12,304 nucleotides of DNA, taken from the NCBI GenBank assembly GCA_021850745.1, contig JAJZKX010000025.1:1-12304 (forward strand). The letters are read 5' to 3'. The notes beneath the pieces were generated by a model. That model did not search any database and was not told the DNA's origin. It saw only the letters and a list, made by a program, of their open reading frames with translations. The stretch's first letter is position 1. Each line of letters begins with the position of its first letter. Shown here in pieces: positions 5,782 to 12,304 of this stretch. The position numbers and the translations under genes are program-made. Source of the DNA: Thermoplasmata archaeon (GTDB taxonomy: Archaea; Thermoplasmatota; Thermoplasmata; Thermoplasmatales; Thermoplasmataceae).

Positions 5782-7029
5782 ATGGGTAATAGCGCCGAAG
5801 TTCAATGCATGAAATCTAATCAAACAGATAACAATATTATTCCAGGAGATTCAAGTGATATAAACGATGCATTACCAACTAGCAGTCCTTTCTGGACATT
5901 TCGTAAAACGATGAAGGTCTACCTCGTTGGCGCAATTCTTGGAACTATGTTTTCGATTATCAGTGGCATTTATTTTGGAGGACTTCCGGCACTATTCTTT
6001 CTCTCTACTGGTGTATCTAACAACAGTGGCACAGTTTACACTTTTCTCAATAGTCCGGTTATAGCATATGCGGCATTGCCTATTCTGGGTTGCCAGATGT
6101 TCTTATCCATTGTCTTTTTCCTCGCCCTGTTTAAGATGCTGGGAAATCTGGGCAGGAAGGGAAGGATTTCAAGAATCGGGCTTATTCTTCTGGTAATTTC
6201 CTATATTGAACAATTCATAATTCTCTACGGCAGTTTCCTTATAGCCTCAGGCAATCCTCCTCCAGCCACATCCGCAAGCTCTGGAGGAGTACCATCAATG
6301 CTCATACCTATTTTGTTTCTTTGGGCAATGTTCATCTTCCTGTTGTTCGGATTAATTGCGGGTGTGGTAATGGGAACGGAAATTCTCGCAAAGGAGAAAA
6401 TGGGGCAAAACGACCCTTTGTTTCCCTTCTTAGTATTCGTCGGGCTTTTCTTTTTCCCCATAGGAATATTTGTCTACGCTGCATTTTTCATGTTCAGAGG
6501 CTCAAGGATCAAGCGCTCAAGGATCACGCAGTCAGTGTATTTCATTATTGAACAGTCAAGAAAATTCTGGGCATATTTCAGTACCAGTAAAAAGATGCTG
6601 ATCATAACCGCCATATCAGGATTTTTGGTGTCTGCGGTTATTATAACATCTTATCTGATGGCCACTCCTGTTTACGACAATGGATTCTTTTTGTACTTCA
6701 AGAATCCAGTGTTTCAGGGAAATGCTCAATTTATACCCATACTTATAAGTCCATTTTCCGAAGTAGTCACTATTGGTTCGCTCATGCTCCTTTTTAAAAA
6801 TAAAACACGCACTATTCGTGCTGTTTCCATCACCCTATTTGCAATTCCTCTCATATGTTTAGTATTACTCGAATTTGGTGTTAGTGTGTTATTTTTGAAT
6901 TGGGGGTCATCTCAACTAAACGGATCTTTCCTATTCACTTTGATATATCCAAATTACGGTCTTTTCATTGGGGCCATAATTCGACCTCGAAAGAGACAAA
7001 AGTGGAACCCTTATGAAATAATAAAATAA
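5782..7029 (+). CDS. Multi-pass membrane protein with apparent internal duplication, function unknown
   Basis: No family is recognised. The 415-residue product has a polar cytoplasmic-looking N-terminus (1-42) and about nine hydrophobic helices, at roughly 47-66, 93-117, 132-153, 173-198, 213-237, 272-294, 318-338, 346-371 and 382-401. It ends in a basic RPRKRQK tail. The two halves look related: a first helix, a loop with Y-x-F-x-N-(S)-P-V (86-93 and 305-310), then ALPIL or FIPIL opening the next helix, which ends in LALFK or LMLLFK. No charged residues stand out inside helices, and no transporter signature or nucleotide-binding motif is seen. There is no Shine-Dalgarno before ATG 5782. A second ATG at 5809 sits about 37 nt after a TATA-like stretch and would give 406 residues. 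It may be transcribed alone. Codon structure and length support a real gene. Confidence 0.75.
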   Translation: MGNSAEVQCMKSNQTDNNIIPGDSSDINDALPTSSPFWTFRKTMKVYLVGAILGTMFSIISGIYFGGLPALFFLSTGVSNNSGTVYTFLNSPVIAYAALPILGCQMFLSIVFFLALFKMLGNLGRKGRISRIGLILLVISYIEQFIILYGSFLIASGNPPPATSASSGGVPSMLIPILFLWAMFIFLLFGLIAGVVMGTEILAKEKMGQNDPLFPFLVFVGLFFFPIGIFVYAAFFMFRGSRIKRSRITQSVYFIIEQSRKFWAYFSTSKKMLIITAISGFLVSAVIITSYLMATPVYDNGFFLYFKNPVFQGNAQFIPILISPFSEVVTIGSLMLLFKNKTRTIRAVSITLFAIPLICLVLLEFGVSVLFLNWGSSQLNGSFLFTLIYPNYGLFIGAIIRPRKRQKWNPYEIIK

Positions 7030-7149
7030 CCTCTTTGATTTGCACACCTCAATTGTGGCCAAGTTCGGAATTTCAAATATGTCACCGACGCATACTTGTG
7101 TGCCTGACTTTCTTCCTGGCAAACAGATAAACCTTGCAACGCATTATCA

Positions 7150-7542
7150 TCATTTTGCCTCAGGCGTTTCTGTTTTCCCGTTCATTTCTACCTTTCTTTC
7201 TCGAATGATATCAAAACAAGAACTCCAAAGTAACGCCCCAAAGGCAGCAATGATTCCTGACAGAAGAGGATAGATCAGCAAGACCACTGTTCCCGGGATG
7301 CCTATTATACCACCAAGAATGTTTGACAACCTTACAACATCACCAAAGTTGTACCGGAAATACACAGCAAAATATGATGCAAATCCTATTGCGAAACCCA
7401 AAGGCATTGAATACTTCTTTTTAAATGGGTACAGGAAAATCATTGGAATGAATGATAGGATAAGATCATGAATGAAAAAGGCCAGGGCAAACGAAAGTAA
7501 TATTGATCCGGAGATCAGTGCAATCTTAAATTCAAGGCGCAT
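7150..7542 (-). CDS. Small membrane protein coupled to the penicillin-acylase-like gene
   Basis: This is a 130-residue hydrophobic protein of unrecognised family with four or five helices (about 5-24, 26-40, 47-63, 74-92 and 94-110) and a short polar, charged C-terminus (112-130). Basic residues FKKKY at 40-44 mark a probable cytoplasmic loop. Its start codon lies 11 nt inside the end of the upstream acylase gene. It is preceded by an 8-base GGAGGTGA site (plus-strand bases 7552-7559), 9 nt before the ATG. The pair is therefore one translationally coupled operon. A role in membrane anchoring, export or product uptake for the acylase is possible but only guessed from context. The 120 nt between this gene's end and the convergent membrane gene (7030-7149) hold nothing recognisable. 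Confidence 0.72.
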   Translation of the reverse strand: MRLEFKIALISGSILLSFALAFFIHDLILSFIPMIFLYPFKKKYSMPLGFAIGFASYFAVYFRYNFGDVVRLSNILGGIIGIPGTVVLLIYPLLSGIIAAFGALLWSSCFDIIRERKVEMNGKTETPEAK

Positions 7543-10027
7543 AAACTATTGTCACCTCCGTTTTTAATCCGTACATATTGTAATATTCGTGGTTGATCCA
7601 GTAATTGAGCTGGTTTGAAAACCAATAGCTCAGGACATTTTCACTTGGTCCTCCAGGAAAAACTCCTAGATAGATGCCTTTTGCAGGTGAATCTATCGTT
7701 CTCAACGATGAGCCAATGGTCACATACGGCAGAGGATATTGCAAAACTCTTGGTGTATATCCAACGCTGACCGTATGCCGTCCGCCCCAGATTGGCAACG
7801 GCCCGATGGAAAGCTGCGGGAGCCCCGTAAGACTTTCAATTTCAAGTTTATGTGCGTTCCCCCAATTCCACTGTGAAACATTCCCTATCTTCGAATCCAT
7901 GAATGCTATGGCTGTGGCAAAAGCAATGTGCGCTTCTTGCTGGAAACTTCCATTAAACCATGATGAGGAAGGATCATTCCTTGCCATGTATATTGCGGAA
8001 TTTGTGTAAGGGGACGGTATTTCTCCATTAATTCCGTTAGCAATGTATAATTTATCATAGGTTATGTTATAAAATGCCGCTGTGAGATAGAGATAAACAG
8101 TAGGATTCTTCATGTCCTGGTAATATGAATAATTCCAGTTTTGCAGCAAGTTCAATGCATATCTTTCCGAGTAGTTCAGATTATTCATGCCTTTAATGGC
8201 GTTCAGCAGCAATGGATTGAACTGAGTGGCCCAATAATCGGAAACGTTCGATTGAAGTGCCTCCATATCTGCAATCGTCATTCCCTTGTGGGTCGAAAGA
8301 TAGGATGAGATTGTTTCAGCCCTTCCACCAGACGCCCAATACGAACCGACAAAAGGATATGGATAATTCATTCCTACGGTAGGCTGGTTAGGGGCAAACA
8401 TATACCCTCTTGAGGGATTGATGTTCTGGGGAAGGTATTTGAAAGGAACGTTTCCTATTTCAGAATACTGTGGCATTGATCCATTCAGCAACGAAACAGA
8501 TCCAATTACGGAAACGTTTTTCCCGTTGGGCAGTTTTTCATTTATCAGTGGATATCCACCTGCTGTTATGTATCCTGCATGATGAAGTGAAACAAGGGCA
8601 AAGTTTTGCGTTGGCGATGGCCCCCAATATTTCAGGGCGTTCAGCATCATTGAATAATTATGGGCCTGATCCATCATTATTTCTGCCACGGCATCAAGGC
8701 TGGGAGTCCTTGCATTCCAGTTCATGCTTATCCCAAAAGAGCCACTTCTCGCTATCAATGGACCATTATTTGTGGAATATACTGTATATTGCTTATTCAG
8801 CAGGGTGTAGGTGGTTGCATTCATTGGATGATACGACCCATTGTAAAGATAGGAGTTGCCATTCAATATTTCGAGATAATCATTGGCAGTGTTTCCTTCA
8901 GGCGTTGTAAGGCCAAACGAGGTTGTGCTTGTGTGTCCAATCAAAATACCGGGGAGGCCTGCAAGTCCCCATCCCGTGACATTCATCTGGGGATCTGAAA
9001 GCTGGAACGGAATCCAGAGGGAAGGTGCCAGCAAGGGCAAATGAGGATCATTGGCCATCATCGGAGCGTTCAGGGAAGAGTAGTTTGCAGTTATGATCCA
9101 GCTGTTGCTTCCAACCGGGCTTCCAAGTTCATGGGAACCCGGGAGGATATATGGATCAGCGATATTCTTATAGGCACTCTTTATGAGATTATTCAGTGAA
9201 CTGAGCAGGGAAGTATTAATGCCAGTGCTCCACTGACTGAAGAAATTCTGTTTCCAGAAATAGGATGAGTTGATCCCCTGATCTGATAAATTATATCCAT
9301 TCACGGTGCCATCACCCGGTATCATCGTGACGTTTTGCGTGTAGTAGGGGTAGTAAGGGAAAAGCAATGAATAATTCTGGTATCCCATTGCATTGTAAAA
9401 TAGATCGGACTGGAGAACGGAGCTTGAACCGGTTGCCAGCGACCATGCCATATATTGCTGCCAGACAAGTGAATCATATGGTGTCCACATAAAAGGCTTT
9501 ATTCCCAGGAGGGTAAATCCAAGGATCTGATTCACATTGGAACTCTGGTTAATAAACGCATTAACTCCGCTGGTATAATCCTGAAGATAACCATAGTAAG
9601 TTGAGTAATTATTTCTTAAATCGTTCTCAAGCCGATACGCATAACGGTTTAGCCCAATGAGTCTCATTGTCATATCTGAAGATAAACCCTGCTGGCCTAT
9701 GACCTTGCTCAGGTTTCCTGCTGCTAATGTAGCCTGAAGCTCCATCTGGAAGAGCCTCTGGCTGGCAGAATAATATCCTTGGGCAAAAAATAGATCGTGG
9801 TTGCTTCTTGCAGCTATGTGCGCCATACCAGAACTGTCTATCGTTACATTCACTGGAGAATTAAGTCCGGGGAGATTCACTGTTCCTGATGTAAAATTTA
9901 TGCCATCAATGCTTTTGTACGCACCAGTGGAAGGATTCAAAACATTCAGTGAGGTAGATATATAGGATGTTGAGCCAATAACCACAATGGCAATGATCAA
10001 GGAAATAATCGTTCGCTTAGTCACCAT
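7532..10027 (-). CDS. Exported penicillin-acylase-family N-terminal-nucleophile hydrolase
   Basis: This full-length 831-residue member of the penicillin amidase family cleaves amide bonds of small acylated molecules (penicillins, acyl-homoserine lactones or others; substrate not predictable here). A hydrophobic signal or anchor (7-25) leads into the alpha-chain pattern: GMAHIAARS (67-75) and FAQGYYSASQRLFQMEL (81-97). Self-cleavage is expected at Gly306-Ser307 in PVGSNSW, freeing Ser307 as the nucleophile. MANDPHL (324-330) and the PSLW segment after it confirm the beta chain. The sequence carries more than 20 N-x-S/T sequons and many Tyr and Asn residues, as expected of a glycosylated archaeal surface enzyme exposed to the medium. 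There is no Shine-Dalgarno, but a TTAATATT element lies about 26 nt before the ATG, so a leaderless transcript is likely. Its last codons contain the ribosome site of the next gene. It diverges from the CbiB-like gene across 128 nt. Confidence 0.92.
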   Translation of the reverse strand: MVTKRTIISLIIAIVVIGSTSYISTSLNVLNPSTGAYKSIDGINFTSGTVNLPGLNSPVNVTIDSSGMAHIAARSNHDLFFAQGYYSASQRLFQMELQATLAAGNLSKVIGQQGLSSDMTMRLIGLNRYAYRLENDLRNNYSTYYGYLQDYTSGVNAFINQSSNVNQILGFTLLGIKPFMWTPYDSLVWQQYMAWSLATGSSSVLQSDLFYNAMGYQNYSLLFPYYPYYTQNVTMIPGDGTVNGYNLSDQGINSSYFWKQNFFSQWSTGINTSLLSSLNNLIKSAYKNIADPYILPGSHELGSPVGSNSWIITANYSSLNAPMMANDPHLPLLAPSLWIPFQLSDPQMNVTGWGLAGLPGILIGHTSTTSFGLTTPEGNTANDYLEILNGNSYLYNGSYHPMNATTYTLLNKQYTVYSTNNGPLIARSGSFGISMNWNARTPSLDAVAEIMMDQAHNYSMMLNALKYWGPSPTQNFALVSLHHAGYITAGGYPLINEKLPNGKNVSVIGSVSLLNGSMPQYSEIGNVPFKYLPQNINPSRGYMFAPNQPTVGMNYPYPFVGSYWASGGRAETISSYLSTHKGMTIADMEALQSNVSDYWATQFNPLLLNAIKGMNNLNYSERYALNLLQNWNYSYYQDMKNPTVYLYLTAAFYNITYDKLYIANGINGEIPSPYTNSAIYMARNDPSSSWFNGSFQQEAHIAFATAIAFMDSKIGNVSQWNWGNAHKLEIESLTGLPQLSIGPLPIWGGRHTVSVGYTPRVLQYPLPYVTIGSSLRTIDSPAKGIYLGVFPGGPSENVLSYWFSNQLNYWINHEYYNMYGLKTEVTIVYAP

Positions 10028-10049
10028 GGCGATAATAACATCATCTACA

Positions 10050-10057
10050 ATATTAAT
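10050..10057 (-). promoter_or_regulatory. TATA-like box of the penicillin-acylase gene
   Basis: On the minus strand an A/T-rich ATTAATATT element is centred about 26 nt upstream of the ATG at 10027, the spacing expected for a leaderless archaeal transcript. No ribosome site is seen between it and the start. The divergent CbiB-like gene has a weaker A/T stretch (about 10121-10130) some 29 nt before its own ATG, also without a usable Shine-Dalgarno. Confidence 0.45.
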
Positions 10058-10155
10058 CTTTCAAGTCTATACGGTGGTGTAGAAGAATAACATCCGAATG
10101 ATATGTCATAGATATGGAAAACAATAAAAGTAACTTTATTCTATGGCAATGAGGA

Positions 10156-11130
10156 ATGACTTACTCTTACATACTCCTGCCGGCTGAAGGTTTCCTTCTG
10201 GCAATAACTATAGATATTCTGTTTGGCGAGCCCAGAGCATTCATAAACATTCGTGATGTTTCCGGAAGGATATCTTCGTGGTTTTACAGGAAACTCTCCA
10301 AGGGTAAGGGAAGGTTTTCCCTGGGATTTGTAATTGTCCTGCTGACATCTCTCATCATCATTATTCCCGCTATTATAATATTGAATCTTGACTATGAAAT
10401 CTATACCGACACAATAATAGTATTTCTGTACGCACTCATACTGACATCTACCTTCAGGATAACTTCTGTTGGGGCAAAACTCAAACCCGTCATAAATTAT
10501 TTGGAAAACAATGACATAGAAGGGGCACAGGTGGCTCTTTCCCTCATAGCTGGTTCAGGCATTACCGAATCTGATTCGGTGACATTGAATTCAAGAATTA
10601 TAGAGGTAATCGGAAAGGAATTCATGGAGGGAATAGTCGGCCCGCTTTTTTATTTCATCTTCTTTGGACTTCCAGGAGCCATATTGTATAGGGTAATATG
10701 TTCAAGCAGGGATGCAAGCAGGGGGGAATCATTTAAGGAAATCCAGCTTGGAAAATTTTCATCCTATGCAAGTTCGTTCTTAAATTGGGCTGCATCTGGA
10801 ATCGCATCTGCAATGCTGATTGCCTCAGTTTTCCTTCTTAACCTTAATGTCGGAAGAATCTCGCCTATGAAGGCAGCAAGAATGGCCTCTGAGAGAGCAA
10901 ACGGGGTGGTCGTGGCTTCAATGGCAACGGCATTAAACATAAAGATAGAGCATTTTGGCGAGTATGTCATGAATGATGGTGGGTTCCCTCCGCAATTGAA
11001 AGATATAAAAAACTCCATGAAAGTTTATTACCTTTCCATCTTCATTTATCTAGCCCTGATCGTTATACCGATGGCTCTTGCCATGATTTTCTTCTACCAT
11101 TATCTTGGATTTCCGACAATTCTGCTTTGA
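10156..11130 (+). CDS. CbiB/CobD-like membrane protein with eroded central motifs
   Basis: This 324-residue integral membrane protein is of the CbiB family (adenosylcobinamide-phosphate synthase, which joins the aminopropanol arm to cobyric acid). Family traits are the N-terminal ITIDILFGEPRAF (17-29), the EGIVGPLFYFIFFGLPGA stretch (158-175), and the C-terminal ASERANGVVVASMATALNIKIEHFGEY (244-270). Several signature residues of authentic CbiB are missing. The N-T-L-D motif after the first conserved helix reads CSSRD (182-186), the D-D-x-x-N-x-x-P-A-R motif reads SSFLNWAASGIAS (206-218), and the E-S-x-x-E-N stretch is not recognisable. It may be a paralogue with another function, or a very divergent enzyme. 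No other cobalamin gene is nearby. A stop codon lies just upstream in frame, so ATG 10156 is the earliest ATG. GAGG lies only one base before it, suggesting a leaderless start. Confidence 0.72.
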   Translation: MTYSYILLPAEGFLLAITIDILFGEPRAFINIRDVSGRISSWFYRKLSKGKGRFSLGFVIVLLTSLIIIIPAIIILNLDYEIYTDTIIVFLYALILTSTFRITSVGAKLKPVINYLENNDIEGAQVALSLIAGSGITESDSVTLNSRIIEVIGKEFMEGIVGPLFYFIFFGLPGAILYRVICSSRDASRGESFKEIQLGKFSSYASSFLNWAASGIASAMLIASVFLLNLNVGRISPMKAARMASERANGVVVASMATALNIKIEHFGEYVMNDGGFPPQLKDIKNSMKVYYLSIFIYLALIVIPMALAMIFFYHYLGFPTILL

Positions 11131-11144
11131 GTATCACCTAAAGC

Positions 11145-11537
11145 TCATTGAAAGTCGATATCAGGTTGTATTTCTCCTTCTATCACTTGATTGATCTGTC
11201 TTCTTACGTTCACAAATTCATTAGGGCTAAAATCTCTTATTTTCTTCCCTGAATATTGCTCTATCAATTTGACCAGATAACTTCTTCTCAAAATCATGCA
11301 AGCAAAACCTATGCTGGTCAATAAAAAATACGTACCCATGTAAAGAAGTTCATTAGTAGCTAGCAATGGTTCCTGGGCCACACCGTGAATGTTCCCGAAT
11401 GAATATGAGTAGTTTACCTGTTTAATCAGTGTATAAAAAAGGATGAAAACTCCAGAAATAACAAAGAAAAGAGCCGGATATAAGAGGATTTTTCTTTTGG
11501 CATTCAACCTCTTCAGTTCCTGAATGTTGTATTGCAT
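11145..11537 (-). CDS. Two-helix membrane protein, function unknown
   Basis: This is a 130-residue protein of unrecognised family. A basic N-terminus (KRLNAKRK, 9-16) precedes helix 1 (about 17-39). An outside loop with one sequon (NYS, 42-44) leads to helix 2 (about 66-84), followed by a charged cytoplasmic-looking tail rich in E, R and Q (85-130). The shape resembles small inner-membrane proteins with a soluble C-terminal domain. It converges with the CbiB-like gene, 14 nt apart. A TATA-like element lies about 28 nt before the ATG and no ribosome site is seen, consistent with a leaderless transcript and with a real, independently transcribed gene. Confidence 0.6.
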   Translation of the reverse strand: MQYNIQELKRLNAKRKILLYPALFFVISGVFILFYTLIKQVNYSYSFGNIHGVAQEPLLATNELLYMGTYFLLTSIGFACMILRRSYLVKLIEQYSGKKIRDFSPNEFVNVRRQINQVIEGEIQPDIDFQ

Positions 11538-11559
11538 TGGAACAGGAATCTATATGGTT

Positions 11560-11571
11560 ATAAATATTTTA
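11560..11571 (-). promoter_or_regulatory. TATA-like box of the two-helix membrane protein
   Basis: The A/T run ATAAATATTTTA, read on the minus strand, is centred about 28 nt upstream of the ATG at 11537. This is the spacing of a leaderless or very short-leader archaeal promoter. It also marks the edge of the normal gene region before the mobile-element remnants begin. Confidence 0.45.
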
Positions 11572-11869
11572 TTTGGCGTTGGGCTATTTCTTCAATTCTA
11601 TTCTTTCAGACCATGGTTAGTGTTTCACTATTTTGGAGGGGGAGACCGGAGGGAAAGAATGAATCGGGGATCATAGACTACATATTGACAATAATGAGGG
11701 ATATGTATGGAGAAGATAAGATCATATATAGATTCCTTAAATTCCTCAAGAGGAATAAGAATGAGATATTCCTCTATCTCAATGAAAATGAGGCGGAGAA
11801 AACATCTGATAAGACGGGACAACATTTTTCCGTCAAGCCATGGTTGTTTGAGAACAGATGTGACCTCCT

Positions 11870-11888
11870 CTCCCAGTTTTGTAGGGAG
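11870..11888. repeat. Short hairpin at the left border of the nested insertion
   Basis: CTCCC (11870-11874) pairs with GGGAG (11884-11888) around a 9-nt loop. It lies about 12 nt inside the left junction with the transposase remnant. That is the expected place for the subterminal hairpin that the IS200/IS605 transposase recognises, and also for the scaffold end of a TnpB guide RNA. Confidence 0.4.
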
Positions 11889-12101
11889 TTTCCCACTTTA
11901 AAGGTTGCTGGCGAAATCTCCATGGGCTTGAATTCCCCTCGGCCCGAAGTTACTCTGTCCTTCATGCTAAGTCATCTGACTTTACGGATGCAGGCACTCA
12001 TGAAGTAATATGCGATCTGACCACTTTCACTTCTGTCTGCCAGCGGACATAGGGATATCCATGGAGAAATAATAGGTTTACACTGGCTCTCATCCCCCAT
12101 C

Positions 12102-12128
12102 TTGCGAAAGCGGAATTCCAGTTCGCAA
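12102..12128. repeat. Imperfect palindrome at the right border of the nested insertion
   Basis: TTGCGAA (12102-12108) and TTCGCAA (12122-12128) are perfect inverted repeats around a core containing the palindrome GGAATTCC (12112-12119). The structure lies against the point where the transposase frame resumes (about 12131), so it is a good candidate for the second terminal hairpin of the inserted element. Confidence 0.5.
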
Positions 12129-12199
12129 ATGTTAAAAAAAGGGAAGGATTGTTACGAACTTCCTGCTGGTATCACAGGTATATATCAACTGGAATCTAA

Positions 12200-12304
12200 C
12201 AATGTCATTTTCTATTAAGTAACCTTACTATTTTATGTCAACGCAATAAAAAAAAATAGGGAACTAAACCTTATTCTTTATTCCTTCCAATAATATGTTC
12301 TTTC
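12200..12304. other. Downstream edge, no gene seen
   Basis: This is A/T-rich DNA after the transposase stop, with a run of nine A at 12249-12257. No open frame with a plausible start, no RNA gene and no clear terminal inverted repeat of the older insertion element could be recognised. Confidence 0.4.

Larger units (their letters stand above)
11859..12130 (-). mobile_element. Nested remnant, probably the 3' end of an IS200/IS605 tnpB with its right end
   Basis: This is the block that splits the transposase remnant. Read on the minus strand it contains SACIRKVR, a stop, then LSMKDRVTSGRGEFKPMEIS. That resembles the tail of archaeal TnpB proteins (N-A-C-G-D, variable residues, then G-R-G-E-F-K-P-V-E). 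The following bases form a short hairpin and then GAGGAGGTCA, like the right end of IS605 elements. The other border, 12102-12128, is a second hairpin, so both ends of a non-autonomous element may be present with the middle deleted. No target duplication is needed for this family, and none is obvious. The TnpB reading is from remembered family patterns and is only moderately secure; the interruption itself is directly visible. Confidence 0.5.
11649..12199 (+). pseudogene. C-terminal remnant of a DDE-type transposase, interrupted by a nested insertion
   Basis: Two pieces of one protein are separated by about 270 bp. The left piece (about 11649-11858) reads ESGIIDYILTIMRDMYGEDK, then FLKFLKRNKNEIFLYLN, then EKTSDKTGQHFSVKPWLFENR. 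The right piece (about 12131-12199) reads VKKREGLLRTSCWYHRYISTGI and a stop, in a different frame. The K-T-S-D-x-x-x-Q-H-F-S stretch resembles the T-N-N-x-x-E region near the end of several DDE transposase families, where an R-rich helix and a short C-terminal tail follow. The N-terminal two thirds are absent. The family is not assigned. The 158-residue frame at 11532-12008 is open across the junction by chance: past residue 109 it runs into the inserted DNA in the wrong sense. The gene cannot be functional. Confidence 0.65.

Noticed and set aside
8470..8998. Plus-strand open frames of 112-146 codons opposite the penicillin-acylase gene
   Set aside because: They are low-complexity, lack ribosome sites and any family resemblance, and lie antisense to a well-supported gene.
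11774..11965. A 63-residue minus-strand gene
   Set aside because: Only its first part fits the TnpB tail. Past the junction at about 11859 it reads antisense to the transposase remnant, so it is a fragment rather than a gene.
11532..12008. A single intact 158-residue plus-strand gene
   Set aside because: Its middle part matches a transposase tail pattern, but its first 39 residues cover the promoter of the minus-strand gene and the residues after 109 are antisense to the TnpB-like remnant. The open frame is fortuitous.
1..12304. CRISPR arrays, tRNA or rRNA genes, toxin-antitoxin or defence systems
   Set aside because: No regularly spaced repeats, no tRNA-like cloverleaf sequences and no nuclease, helicase or toxin motifs were recognised.

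Overview
The window looks like a chromosomal segment of an archaeon, most plausibly a Thermoplasmatales-type acidophile (inference; no rRNA or other taxonomic marker is present). The signs are: A/T-rich TATA-like boxes about 25 nt before start codons that lack a Shine-Dalgarno (leaderless-type starts), alongside strong GGAGG ribosome sites inside operons; the archaeal-type fusion with 3-hydroxyacyl-CoA dehydrogenase before enoyl-CoA hydratase; a thiolase-fold gene paired with a DUF35 Zn-ribbon/OB-fold gene; and a secreted penicillin-acylase-like protein with more than 20 N-glycosylation sequons.

Region 1 (1-5680) is an acyl-CoA catabolic island. A bifunctional 3-hydroxyacyl-CoA dehydrogenase/enoyl-CoA hydratase (172-2139) is followed after 16 nt by an acyl-CoA dehydrogenase (2156-3307). 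A convergent MaoC-type hydratase (3322-3768, minus) shares a divergent promoter region with a thiolase-fold gene (3900-5120), which is followed after 2 nt by a DUF35 gene (5123-5680). Three members are atypical. The thiolase-fold protein has Gly where the nucleophilic Cys should be. The acyl-CoA dehydrogenase has Asp where medium-chain enzymes have the catalytic Glu. The MaoC protein keeps the Asp/His pair but loses the Asn-Pro between them. A Cys-less thiolase with a DUF35 partner is the arrangement of the actinobacterial steroid side-chain retro-aldolase Ltp2-ChsH2(DUF35). This island may therefore encode an archaeal CoA-thioester retro-aldol route rather than ordinary thiolytic beta-oxidation. 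Perfect inverted repeats sit in the promoters of both plus-strand operons.

Region 2 (5681-7542) holds a nine-helix membrane protein that looks internally duplicated, then a small membrane protein on the minus strand. Region 3 (7532-10027, minus) is a full-length exported penicillin-acylase-family Ntn hydrolase. Its last codons overlap the start of the small membrane protein and carry that gene's ribosome site, so the two form one operon. Region 4 (10156-11537) has a CbiB-like membrane protein whose central family motifs are eroded, and a convergent two-helix membrane protein.

Region 5 (about 11640-12304) is a graveyard of mobile DNA. The C-terminal part of a DDE-type transposase is split by an insertion of about 270 bp. 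On the opposite strand the insertion reads as the tail of an IS200/IS605 TnpB followed by a hairpin and GGAGG end. This is a nested, decayed insertion, possibly a non-autonomous IS605-type remnant. The rest of the window appears to be ordinary single-copy coding DNA; no tRNA, rRNA or CRISPR array was seen.
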